Below are positions 8,001-13,209 of a DNA stretch of 13,497 bases, piece by piece (position 1 is the first letter of the stretch; every line of letters begins with the position of its first letter). The stretch lies in NCBI GenBank assembly GCA_023128195.1, contig JAGMEL010000254.1:1-13497 (forward strand), read 5' to 3'. A model generated the notes under the pieces. The model was not told the DNA's origin, searched no databases, and saw only the letters and a list, made by a program, of their open reading frames with translations. The DNA comes from Caldifarciminota bacterium. Its GTDB lineage: Bacteria; Hydrothermota; Tepidihabitantia; SM23-42. The position numbers and the translations under genes were made by a program.

Positions 8001-8207
8001 TATCCGTGTTCCGTCAGCAATTAAAAAGGTAAAGATTCCCTGATTTGGCCCTTTTAACTCGATTAGCCTGCCGGAATGAAGTTCATAGACATGTGTCCCC
8101 CCATTCCTTTCAAGTGCCTGAAGTTCGGCACTGACACCTTCAGCAAACCACTTGGAAAGCGTCTCCATCTTTTGAGGCGGTTTCAAATCAAAATTTATGG
8201 CTACCAT
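5037..8207 (-). CDS. SF1 helicase + coiled coil + phospholipase-D nuclease + zinc ribbon (type II Mokosh-like)
   Basis: A 1056-residue single-chain protein. Residues about 1-160 are an N-terminal beta-rich region. Walker A is GPPGTGKT (191-198). A long charged coiled coil runs from about 280 to 460, between motifs I and II. Walker B/DExx is VIIDEIS (487-493), motif III LVGDFLQLPP (513-522), motif V TVHTFQGNQAD (694-704) and motif VI LNVAVTRAK (734-742): a complete Upf1/DNA2-like (COG1112, AAA_11/AAA_12) helicase. A PLD-type nuclease motif follows: H902, K904, D909 (HxKx4D) and GSMNWSS (916-922). Cysteines C965, C968, C993 and C998 form a likely zinc ribbon, with C1017, C1038 and C1045 behind. 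A helicase fused to one PLD domain is the layout of type II Mokosh (MkoC), an anti-phage system. The gene begins 18 bp after the preceding attC, with no promoter or good ribosome-binding site. The domain calls are firm; the Mokosh label is inferred. Confidence 0.88.
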   Translation of the reverse strand: MVAINFDLKPPQKMETLSKWFAEGVSAELQALERNGGTHVYELHSGRLIELKGPNQGIFTFLIADGTRIPEDTNGRLKNEDSEFTASVIGQQGTIIHLYIEGKALPTSIHWARLVIDDTALLRRLAEALEECSESATNLSSLAISTFHPTETAVRFQSLPDIPELGLDKIEGEARKAVEQACGSSVTYIWGPPGTGKTFTIAYLITALIEADERVLVTSHTHAAVDQALYEAVKTERDKCGPLATHSAVSSGKVLRIGITMNKKIPDSVRYDKVLEEKGQEIQDMILKTEVQIKPLFKIVKWGRSVLSEWDKLEEFVNRLTAIKESIEKARLNQTRAEEAISRSKDLIRQRMEGLVKAKRAWFRREAKTRRAKQAFEESEFKLRQAENALTSAIQEKKKFLQMQDNLQQALKNQQELCEKLPNRELVENELSAKVKELKPLEEKLAVLQDELSRLGQTVIDEARAIFCTLTKNYTGKELEDQKFDAVIIDEISMALPPLIFLAAGRAKLRVVLVGDFLQLPPIVRSDTEIAKAILGTDTFHLAGIAVDMRPSEPCSVLAKLTTQRRMVPAIANVARHLVYQRVVDLDDHDEAKQRKVEEVNPWLDFLPENPLLIVDTADLYCWSGKQPGTLSRFNMYSATLAVDIAAMAAKKIQMPPLEEPRPIGIITPFAAQRRLLSKLISDMGLDHWVAPGTVHTFQGNQADLIIFDSVLDEPYYTARLCNPNDCINVLRDLNVAVTRAKNKFIFIGSSDWLNKHAKPASALGQIWGYLKDSADLLSAFDFIGKDFQQRVASPTSEPAAWDIPKGENGDTMEPLDEESFFGRFAKDINASENSIFALAPYFGEYRWPKIQPLFNAALTRGIEVTIVTPPLAEAKNRSYVEGVIRNLRSLGAIVVSASGMHGKDVIIDEKILYTGSMNWSSHRGRQETIHRRDAPRYAKQCLEFLRARHIRQAATNEDGTPRLCPYCGFPIQIVNQRRQHFRWDFQSMKVGCTNPKCKGYLRDIDERPPFKKVPICQVDGRTKYRRLRRGRGEIWQCPKHPKECPTEKVVPGDPG

Positions 8208-8225
8208 ATTGTTACTTTACGAGAA

Positions 8226-8297
8226 TCCTAACGACAAAGCTCACCTGCCGCTATGAAGCGCAGCGGAATAGCGGGCAGGTACAGCGTCTTGTTAGTA
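8226..8297 (-). other. attC site closing the DUF262 cassette
   Basis: Minus-strand boxes are TACTAAC and GTTAGGA, 72 bp end to end. Inner arms ACCTGCC-CGCTAT and ATAGCG-GCAGGT pair perfectly except for one extra C, the extrahelical base expected of attC. The loop includes CCGCTGCGCTTC, also seen in the MBL-cassette attC. It lies 10 bp past the DUF262 stop and 18 bp before the helicase ATG. Confidence 0.83.
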
Positions 8298-8306
8298 GGT
8301 ATTTTT

Positions 8307-10094
8307 TTATGCATTGGTTTCTTCGGTTATTACTGATGTATCAATTACTTCAAAGTTCTGAACCTGTATTTTATTTCTTAGCTCATCTATTATCAAGTTG
8401 ACTCGCTTTTCTATAAAAATATCCAATCCATTTTCTGGCATACTGTCAGACCTTGCCCATTCCAATATTTCCACTGGTAGCAAATGGGTCGGCATTATTT
8501 TTTCGAATTCCGGTTTATCGTAGTCCTTGATATATTCAAGTGGACTACGATTAGTAATATCAAGGTTTGTGAGTTGAGTTATATATGAAATATTCATCAA
8601 ACTGTTGCTATCAATGTTATTCTTATGTTTATGGTTCAGAACATAATCCGAATTGGTTGGAAAAATATGGTGCAAATTCGGCTTATCAAGAGAAAAGAAG
8701 AAGTTTTGTACTAAAACCTCTCTGTCACAATGTTCCCAATCTTTTGGTTGATGATTTGCGAAAAGTGAAAGAATTGCTCGACTCCAGCGCCCTTTTGAAC
8801 TGTATGAAGCAGAACGAAGTTTGTCTTTATCAATCAAAAATCTTCCGAACTCATAAGGTTCTTTCTTTTTTTCTTTATCTAAAAAGTCTATGTGTTGGAA
8901 CAAGTGAGTTGTGTTACTCAATAAATCGTCATTGTGGAAGCTGTTATACCAAAAATATTGCTTCAAAAAACTGTAATTGGGATTGTCATTTTTGTGGAAA
9001 TAATTTGCAAGTGTAAAGTAGAAATAGCGAAATGGAATCAAATACGGTGTCTTTATATGCAGGTGGTTTTCGAAAAAATCAAATGTTTTTAGAATTGCAG
9101 TTTTAGCCTCATCCCATATTTCTGTTATTTGTTCGGTTTTGATTTCATTAAGGTAGCGGTCGGTTATGTTGCGAACCCCTGAGTTAGTGATATTGCGATT
9201 GATGAGAACAGCAAGTGTCTGCAAATAATGTAAATCATCAATTTCTAAAAATTTACTTTGATTTGTATTTCTGAAATCATTAATTATCTCCCTAAGATAG
9301 AAACCTTCTGCATTATCTGTTTCAGGACAGAAGGTCTTAGCCACAACAATATCAAAAATATTCAGTGCTTTACCTGCTTGATTTATACGTTCAAAAATTT
9401 GGCACACTTCTGCAACTTGAATACCTTTAATTTCAATAAAAGAAATACGGTAATTATCTAAAATTTCTTTTAATCGACGCAATTCTTTACGGACATGATT
9501 ATCATAGTTTTTGTAATCATAGTTAGAATTCTCAACTAATTGTCTTTCTACTGTCCCAAAGTTATTTTTAATATCAATCAGTTTTACAATAAGCCTTTCT
9601 TTAAATCTTTTATTTTTTCCTATGTTTTGTCGAAGTTCTCCATTTCTATCATCAATTTCTTCCCAAAATAGGAAACGACTTCTATAACTTTCATCATCTG
9701 TTTCACTATCACTAAGTATTGTTAGATCTACGTAAAGCGTTGGATCAAAGCCCGGACGTCCTTCAATACTTCCCCCATAAAGAGAAGTTAGCAAGCTAGT
9801 AGTTCGTTGTTGTCCATCAAGTATATATTGATACTCAGTTCTGCTGAAATTAGGATCTGCGATTACATGACCACCTATTTGCCTATGATTTTGAAGTTTT
9901 AATCCGGTTTTCCAAACAAGAATGCTTCCAAGAGGATAGAATTTATAAATACTATCCCATAATTTTTTTACGTTTTCTTTTTCCCATACTACGTTTCTCT
10001 GAAAAGTTGGGATTTGATAGTTTTTGTTTAATAACTCATCAAGGTAAGTAGTTAGTCCTTTGTTGGTTGGAAATATTCTGTCTGTATAGTTCAT
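8307..10094 (-). CDS. DUF262/DUF1524 protein, GmrSD-like type IV restriction/defence nuclease
   Basis: A 595-residue protein. The N-terminal DUF262 domain shows IPTFQRNVVW (28-37), the segment PLGSILVW (54-61) and the hallmark ILDGQQRTTSL (91-101) of this ParB/Srx-like nucleotide-binding fold. A long, mainly helical middle follows. The C-terminal LHHIFP (474-479) and following asparagine-rich NISYITQLTNLDITNRSP form the HNH-type nuclease motif of DUF1524. The two-domain layout is that of fused GmrSD enzymes, which use nucleotide hydrolysis to license cleavage of modified phage DNA; related proteins occur in BREX and Ssp systems. The start codon is 22 bp past the previous attC with only a weak AGAGAA ahead. 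No promoter is visible, so expression probably depends on upstream cassettes. It looks more AT-rich than the HEPN pair before it. Confidence 0.88.
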   Translation of the reverse strand: MNYTDRIFPTNKGLTTYLDELLNKNYQIPTFQRNVVWEKENVKKLWDSIYKFYPLGSILVWKTGLKLQNHRQIGGHVIADPNFSRTEYQYILDGQQRTTSLLTSLYGGSIEGRPGFDPTLYVDLTILSDSETDDESYRSRFLFWEEIDDRNGELRQNIGKNKRFKERLIVKLIDIKNNFGTVERQLVENSNYDYKNYDNHVRKELRRLKEILDNYRISFIEIKGIQVAEVCQIFERINQAGKALNIFDIVVAKTFCPETDNAEGFYLREIINDFRNTNQSKFLEIDDLHYLQTLAVLINRNITNSGVRNITDRYLNEIKTEQITEIWDEAKTAILKTFDFFENHLHIKTPYLIPFRYFYFTLANYFHKNDNPNYSFLKQYFWYNSFHNDDLLSNTTHLFQHIDFLDKEKKKEPYEFGRFLIDKDKLRSASYSSKGRWSRAILSLFANHQPKDWEHCDREVLVQNFFFSLDKPNLHHIFPTNSDYVLNHKHKNNIDSNSLMNISYITQLTNLDITNRSPLEYIKDYDKPEFEKIMPTHLLPVEILEWARSDSMPENGLDIFIEKRVNLIIDELRNKIQVQNFEVIDTSVITEETNA

Positions 10095-10116
10095 GGTTTC
10101 TCTTTTAGCTTTTACC

Positions 10117-10188
10117 TGCTAACGTTTCGGATAACCGGCAGGGAAAAGCGCTAGCTTTTTCCTGTCCGAGTTCATCCGATGGTTGGGC
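10117..10188 (-). other. attC site closing the DUF5343/HEPN cassette
   Basis: Minus-strand boxes are GCCCAAC (perfect RYYYAAC) and GTTAGCA, 72 bp end to end. Outer inner-arms ATCGGATGAA and TTATCCGAAA pair partly. The central stem AGGAAAAAGC/GCGCTTTTCCC is about 10 bp around TAGC. The first box starts 7 bp past the HEPN stop codon. Confidence 0.82.
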
Positions 10189-10195
10189 AAAAACG

Positions 10196-10789
10196 TCATG
10201 TTCCGATCTGGCGGATCCAATCCCTTATATTCATGCCCACACGCTCAATGTCATCGATGGAGAGCTGGCCGCTGTGCATAATCACGTTTCTAGATCGTTC
10301 AATGGTTCGAATGATGTGGCGAACCCATTCTATGTCAGGGAGTAAATCTTCGAAACTTGACCAGTTCTTCTGGAGGATAGAAATCAGATCCTTCAATTCG
10401 GTGAAGTAGATCGGACTTATACCCCTTGTACCATGCCAGCGTATCCGTTCCTCATCCTTAATCTTTCGTTCGGCACGTTTGCGCACATCATCCGAGACAC
10501 ATGAATTCCACCAGTTGGCTCCCTTTTCCTCCAGAAGCCGATCGGAGATTAACTCCCGAACCATATTCTCGAAACTGGCAATGGCAACATAGATCGCAGA
10601 CATTTTTTTAGCGTCTGCAACGGCATCAGGATCTAAATCCTTCAAGGAGACCTTCCTTGCTATGCTCTCAAAAGTCAGTTCTCCTCCGCGTTTTCCGCCT
10701 TGCGTGAGTCTTTCAAGAGCGACCTCGGCCAACTGTCCCTTCAGGACGAAGCCAGCGATCCGATTGTCTGGACGATCAAGCATGCTCAT
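10196..10789 (-). CDS. HEPN-domain protein, likely RNase effector of a two-gene defence module
   Basis: A 197-residue mostly helical protein. Near the C terminus RNVIMH (R167-x4-H172), followed by SGQLSIDDIERV, matches the Rx4-6H active site of HEPN ribonucleases, with the polar residue N168 directly after the arginine. The layout recalls Swt1-type HEPN domains. Proteins of this class cut RNA in toxin-antitoxin and abortive-infection systems. Its ATG overlaps the stop of the DUF5343 gene (ATGA), and AAGGAG lies eight bases upstream, so the two are translationally coupled. An ATG two codons in is an alternative start. It is the last gene in its cassette. The HEPN call rests on the motif and its setting; target and trigger are unknown. 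Confidence 0.75.
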   Translation of the reverse strand: MSMLDRPDNRIAGFVLKGQLAEVALERLTQGGKRGGELTFESIARKVSLKDLDPDAVADAKKMSAIYVAIASFENMVRELISDRLLEEKGANWWNSCVSDDVRKRAERKIKDEERIRWHGTRGISPIYFTELKDLISILQKNWSSFEDLLPDIEWVRHIIRTIERSRNVIMHSGQLSIDDIERVGMNIRDWIRQIGT

Positions 10790-11433
10790 AAGATATGCTC
10801 CTTGAGAGATCGGAAAATAGCGTCATAAACTGCCTGATCCCGAGTTGCTGGAAGCTCAATGTGGATGTTGTAGGCCAGATCAAACACTCTTTTTTCAGGC
10901 GGCGTTTCTTTAGAAATCTCTACTTCTTTTTCTAGTTCCTTTTGGGGTTCCTCCTTCTTTTCCTCACGTTCCTTTTCAGGCCGTTTCGGTTTTTTTTGGG
11001 CGGGTGGAGCCTTGAAATTGGCGAGCTTGCAAAGGGACATAAAAGTCATCGACATCTTACTCAAAACCGTCTCGCTCTTTGTCCCTCTCGTCAAGGTCTT
11101 GAGTTTCTGCTTTACCTCTGTCTGATCCATGTCATATGCCTTACTGTTAACGCGGAAAAGATCACCATATGCTTCCCGTATTGCCTCAGCCAATACACGT
11201 TCAGACTGCGTATCGTCGAGGAAGGCATAGTATCTTTCCGTAGGCTCACCTGATTCTTCCAAAAATCCGAGTCCTTTGAGCATTCCCACCATTAGGCGAT
11301 CATTTGTACTCTCGAATCCGAGCTCAACCATAAAACGCGATGTGAACTTTTCGGGTGCTTGTGCGTTTCGTATTGCTTCCAGTATTGCCTCGAGATTTTT
11401 GGTTTGAGTTAGGTATGTGGTTGTTAGAGCCAT
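10786..11433 (-). CDS. DUF5343 family protein, partner of the HEPN protein
   Basis: A 215-residue protein. Residues 1-140 are helical and resemble DUF5343, with a winged-helix-like start (TTTYLTQTKNLEAILEAI, 4-21; LGFESTNDRLMVGMLKGLGFL, 38-58). A highly charged lysine/glutamate linker follows (about 146-180). The last 34 residues, with IHIELPATRD (190-199), form a separate short module seen at the ends of related defence proteins. The start is well supported by AGGAGG eight bases upstream. As first gene of the pair it is a candidate antitoxin, sensor or regulator of the HEPN RNase. It is preceded by a 300-bp leader with three hairpins and a promoter of the repeated type. Family assignment is from memory of the sequence pattern, not a search. 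Confidence 0.68.
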   Translation of the reverse strand: MALTTTYLTQTKNLEAILEAIRNAQAPEKFTSRFMVELGFESTNDRLMVGMLKGLGFLEESGEPTERYYAFLDDTQSERVLAEAIREAYGDLFRVNSKAYDMDQTEVKQKLKTLTRGTKSETVLSKMSMTFMSLCKLANFKAPPAQKKPKRPEKEREEKKEEPQKELEKEVEISKETPPEKRVFDLAYNIHIELPATRDQAVYDAIFRSLKEHIL

Positions 11434-11509
11434 GCTGCATTCCTCCTTTGCTTAATATTTATTGATTTGCCGAACCTAGGTTTATCTGTACTAACCAAAT
11501 AGGCATCGC

Positions 11510-11690
11510 TTCGTTCGTCCAGCTCTTTCACGAAAGGGCTGGGGTCGGCACCATCTCCCTTCAGACAGTTCCTTTTACCAAAGGAGCTGGGTCGTATCGG
11601 CTATTACATCTATCTGCGTCCAGCCTTTTAATCCAAAGAACAAAGGGCTGTCGGGATTTCAATTTATTAAAATTCCGATACGATAAAATA
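11510..11690. repeat. Three degenerate ~50-bp hairpin repeats (structured RNA or REP-like cluster)
   Basis: Three stems of the same design lie in tandem. CCAGCTCTTT/AAAGGGCTGG (11519-11528 with 11533-11542) and CAGTTCCTTT/AAAGGAGCTG (11566-11575 with 11580-11589) have 4-base loops; CAGCCTTTT/AAAGGGCTG (11621-11629 with 11642-11650) has a longer loop. Each is followed on the plus strand by a GTCGG-like run. In addition TCGTATCGG (11592-11600) and CCGATACGA (11675-11683) form a perfect 9-bp long-range stem enclosing the third hairpin. In all three stems the one imperfect pair is G-U as plus-strand RNA but C-A as minus-strand RNA, hinting at a plus-strand transcript. No clear plus-strand promoter is seen. 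Confidence 0.6.
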
Positions 11691-11741
11691 ATTATCATGA
11701 TTTGTATTAACCACATAAATTTCCTTCATTCGTATATAATA

Positions 11742-11769
11742 AGTATATCCTTTTTTTAAAGGACGTCAA
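11742..11769 (-). promoter_or_regulatory. Sigma-70-type promoter, module copy 3 (HEPN operon)
   Basis: TTGACG (11769-11764), 16-bp spacer with TTTAAAAAAAGG, TATACT (11747-11742) on the minus strand. It continues into TACGAATGAAGGAAATTTATG, as in copy 4. It is the likely start of a long transcript reading through the DUF5343/HEPN pair and on into the promoterless DUF262 and helicase cassettes. Confidence 0.78.
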
Positions 11770-11896
11770 CGAAAAGGGGGGAGCGAATTGAACAAGATCA
11801 ACTAACAAGTTGATAAAGATGTAACTGCAGTTTACAAATCCCAGATTCCAATTATTCTTCCTTTAATTTTCATTGAAAAAATTTGTATTTTGTGCA

Positions 11897-12970
11897 TCAC
11901 GGTTGTTTTAGAAACTCAATGACCTTTTTATTTACCATCTCCGCCTGAATAATTGTTAAATCGTGGCCTGCATCGGGAATAATCTCAGTTTGTATCTGTG
12001 GAGCTAAAGTATTAAGACGTTCAACAGCTTTCTTTGCGGAATATAGTTTTTCGTTTTCACCGACTAAAAATAGTGTTGGCACTTTTATACGCTGTAATTC
12101 ATTATCTATTAATACAGATGGTGTAATTGGCATCCGAAACTTAAAACATTTAAGACCTAGTACTGCATCATCAACTAATTCATCCAGCTGTTTTAAACTG
12201 GATTTATCATTTTTTTGGGATAAATCCTCAAAGAGCCACTCTACCATAAATTTTTTCATAAAGTAACGATGAGGTAAAGCGGAAAGGATAGCACGCCATG
12301 CCCATTCTCCCGGAATATCAAAGATTGTAGCTACCGGAGCAAGCCATATAACCTTGTTTAATCTATTTGGATGAGCCAGTGTGTATTGGCTTGTAAGCCA
12401 GCCGCCAAATGAAAACCCCATAAGATTAATACTATCTCCAAGATCCAGAGTTGTAAACAGCTCATCAAGCCAGTTCATCATGTCATCAGAACCCTTTATG
12501 TTTCGCGTATTTACACTTCGACCAAAGTCGTAAATGTTATCAACAGCATATACTCTGTAATGAACGGATAATGCCTTAATATTTGGCATCCAAATAAGAG
12601 ATGAAGCGCTGGTGGAGGGTAGCAAGACCAAAGATGGAGCATTTATTGGACCGCTGATGCGAATAAAAGTTTTCACGTAAGATGTTTGCACTACTTTGGT
12701 TTCCGAAGCAACAGGCCACTCTCGGGCTCTTTTATCATAATGGTCTAAATATTGTTCTTTGGCTTCTACTGATTTAAACGGGTAGTGTTCAGGCACTTCT
12801 GACATATCCTGTTCAGAAAACAAGGACATTACAAACCAGGAAAAGGCGACAATTACTATAATTAAAATTGTACCTAATCCTATAAAAAGCTTTTTTAATA
12901 TCGACATCTTACGTGGAATATCACTCTTTTTGTTTTTATGTTTATTTTCTCCATTACTATTCATCTGCAT
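11897..12970 (-). CDS. Membrane-anchored alpha/beta hydrolase
   Basis: A 357-residue protein with a lysine-rich cytoplasmic start, a single membrane segment at about residues 28-51 and an extracytoplasmic alpha/beta-hydrolase domain. The nucleophile elbow is GFSFGG (185-190, S187). The acid is probably E307 in LVGENEKLYS, where Asp is usual, and the histidine is H336 in DAGHD. An oxyanion-side segment LLPSTSAS lies at 116-123. The family includes esterases, lipases and C-C bond hydrolases; the substrate is unknown. The ATG at 12970 lacks a strong ribosome-binding site, and the ATG two codons later is an alternative. A 20-codon leader ORF from the shared module ends 15 bp upstream. I see no attC after its stop, so whether it is a cassette is uncertain. 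Confidence 0.85.
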   Translation of the reverse strand: MQMNSNGENKHKNKKSDIPRKMSILKKLFIGLGTILIIVIVAFSWFVMSLFSEQDMSEVPEHYPFKSVEAKEQYLDHYDKRAREWPVASETKVVQTSYVKTFIRISGPINAPSLVLLPSTSASSLIWMPNIKALSVHYRVYAVDNIYDFGRSVNTRNIKGSDDMMNWLDELFTTLDLGDSINLMGFSFGGWLTSQYTLAHPNRLNKVIWLAPVATIFDIPGEWAWRAILSALPHRYFMKKFMVEWLFEDLSQKNDKSSLKQLDELVDDAVLGLKCFKFRMPITPSVLIDNELQRIKVPTLFLVGENEKLYSAKKAVERLNTLAPQIQTEIIPDAGHDLTIIQAEMVNKKVIEFLKQP

Positions 12971-12985
12971 TTTCTGCAGGTTATT

Positions 12986-13048
12986 CTAAATCCATCCCAA
13001 TAATATATAACATAGGTTTATCTGTAGTAAACGACTTGCATTAGCCAT
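12986..13048 (-). CDS. 20-codon leader ORF upstream of the alpha/beta hydrolase
   Basis: It begins MANASRLLQ after a good ribosome-binding site (GAAGGA, seven bases ahead) and ends in LLGWI before TAG. The start context is the same as that of the MBL leader ORF, and the ATGGYTAATRCAA start is shared. A later segment, TACAGATAAACCTA, recurs upstream of the DUF5343 gene. The peptide has no known domain and may be a regulatory leader or a by-product of the shared module. Confidence 0.4.
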   Translation of the reverse strand: MANASRLLQINLCYILLGWI

Positions 13049-13075
13049 ATAAATTTCCTTCATTCGTATATGATA

Positions 13076-13103
13076 AATATATACTTTTTTTAAAGGATGT
13101 CAA
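13076..13103 (-). promoter_or_regulatory. Sigma-70-type promoter, module copy 4 (alpha/beta hydrolase)
   Basis: TTGACA (13103-13098), 16-bp spacer, TATATT (13081-13076) on the minus strand. The homologous block spans about 13037-13140, with the upstream GAATAGAATTTTT segment shared with copy 2 and the downstream AATGAAGGAAATTTAT segment shared with copy 3. The interval from here to the partial gene at 13210 shows no other gene and no clear attC. Confidence 0.78.
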
Positions 13104-13209
13104 CGAAAAGGTGGGAATAGAATTTTTCTATATTTTAAAACAAACGTATTGTATAATCGGCGCGCAATAACGAGTCCGGTTCATGAATTTGGTATACTGA
13201 ATCACAATC

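Larger units (their letters stand above)
2119..10188 (-). mobile_element. Integron gene-cassette array (CALIN-like segment)
   Basis: Span bounded by the outermost attC-like sites. Five sites alternate with genes in a constant order of gene then attC on the minus strand, which defines integron cassettes. Approximate units between successive crossover boxes are 1.9 kb (DUF262), 3.4 kb (helicase), 2.1 kb (MBL plus membrane protein) and 0.65 kb (CopG). The HEPN pair heads the series and its upstream boundary is not seen. No integrase is in view, so this is an array segment, not a complete integron. The serine hydrolase/methyltransferase pair may be a further cassette whose attC lies beyond the left edge. 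Confidence 0.75.
11434..11896. other. Non-coding stretch between alpha/beta hydrolase and HEPN operon
   Basis: This 463-bp interval holds the promoter at 11742-11769, the three-hairpin block at 11510-11690, a small palindrome ATCAACT-AACA-AGTTGAT (about 11798-11815) and GTAACTGCAGTTTAC just beside it. On the minus strand the shared leader start is present: a GTG-started ORF of 15 codons aligns with the MBL leader ORF, and an overlapping ATG frame runs 51 codons into the hairpins. I see no convincing attC, so the upstream border of the HEPN cassette is unresolved. Confidence 0.6.

Noticed and set aside
8585..9016. 143-codon open frame on the plus strand
   Set aside because: It lies wholly inside the DUF262/DUF1524 gene on the other strand, whose motifs are intact. 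The translation looks like a shadow frame (cysteine- and tyrosine-rich, no domain).
10942..11253. 103-codon open frame on the plus strand
   Set aside because: Antisense to the charged linker of the DUF5343 protein. The phenylalanine/leucine-rich start is simply the complement of lysine/glutamate codons.
11500..11700. Cyclic-di-GMP (GEMM-type) or fluoride riboswitch
   Set aside because: Fragments such as GGACGCAGA and GATGGTG recall these, but the conserved cores and tetraloop/receptor elements are missing, and the threefold repeat does not fit a single aptamer.
11797..11896. attC site closing an alpha/beta hydrolase cassette
   Set aside because: There is a small palindrome containing GTTAG, but no opposing RYYYAAC box and no asymmetric long hairpin.
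13140..13209. attC site after the right-edge gene
   Set aside because: CGGACTC...GCGCCG gives a weak palindrome and no pair of core boxes at the expected spacing.
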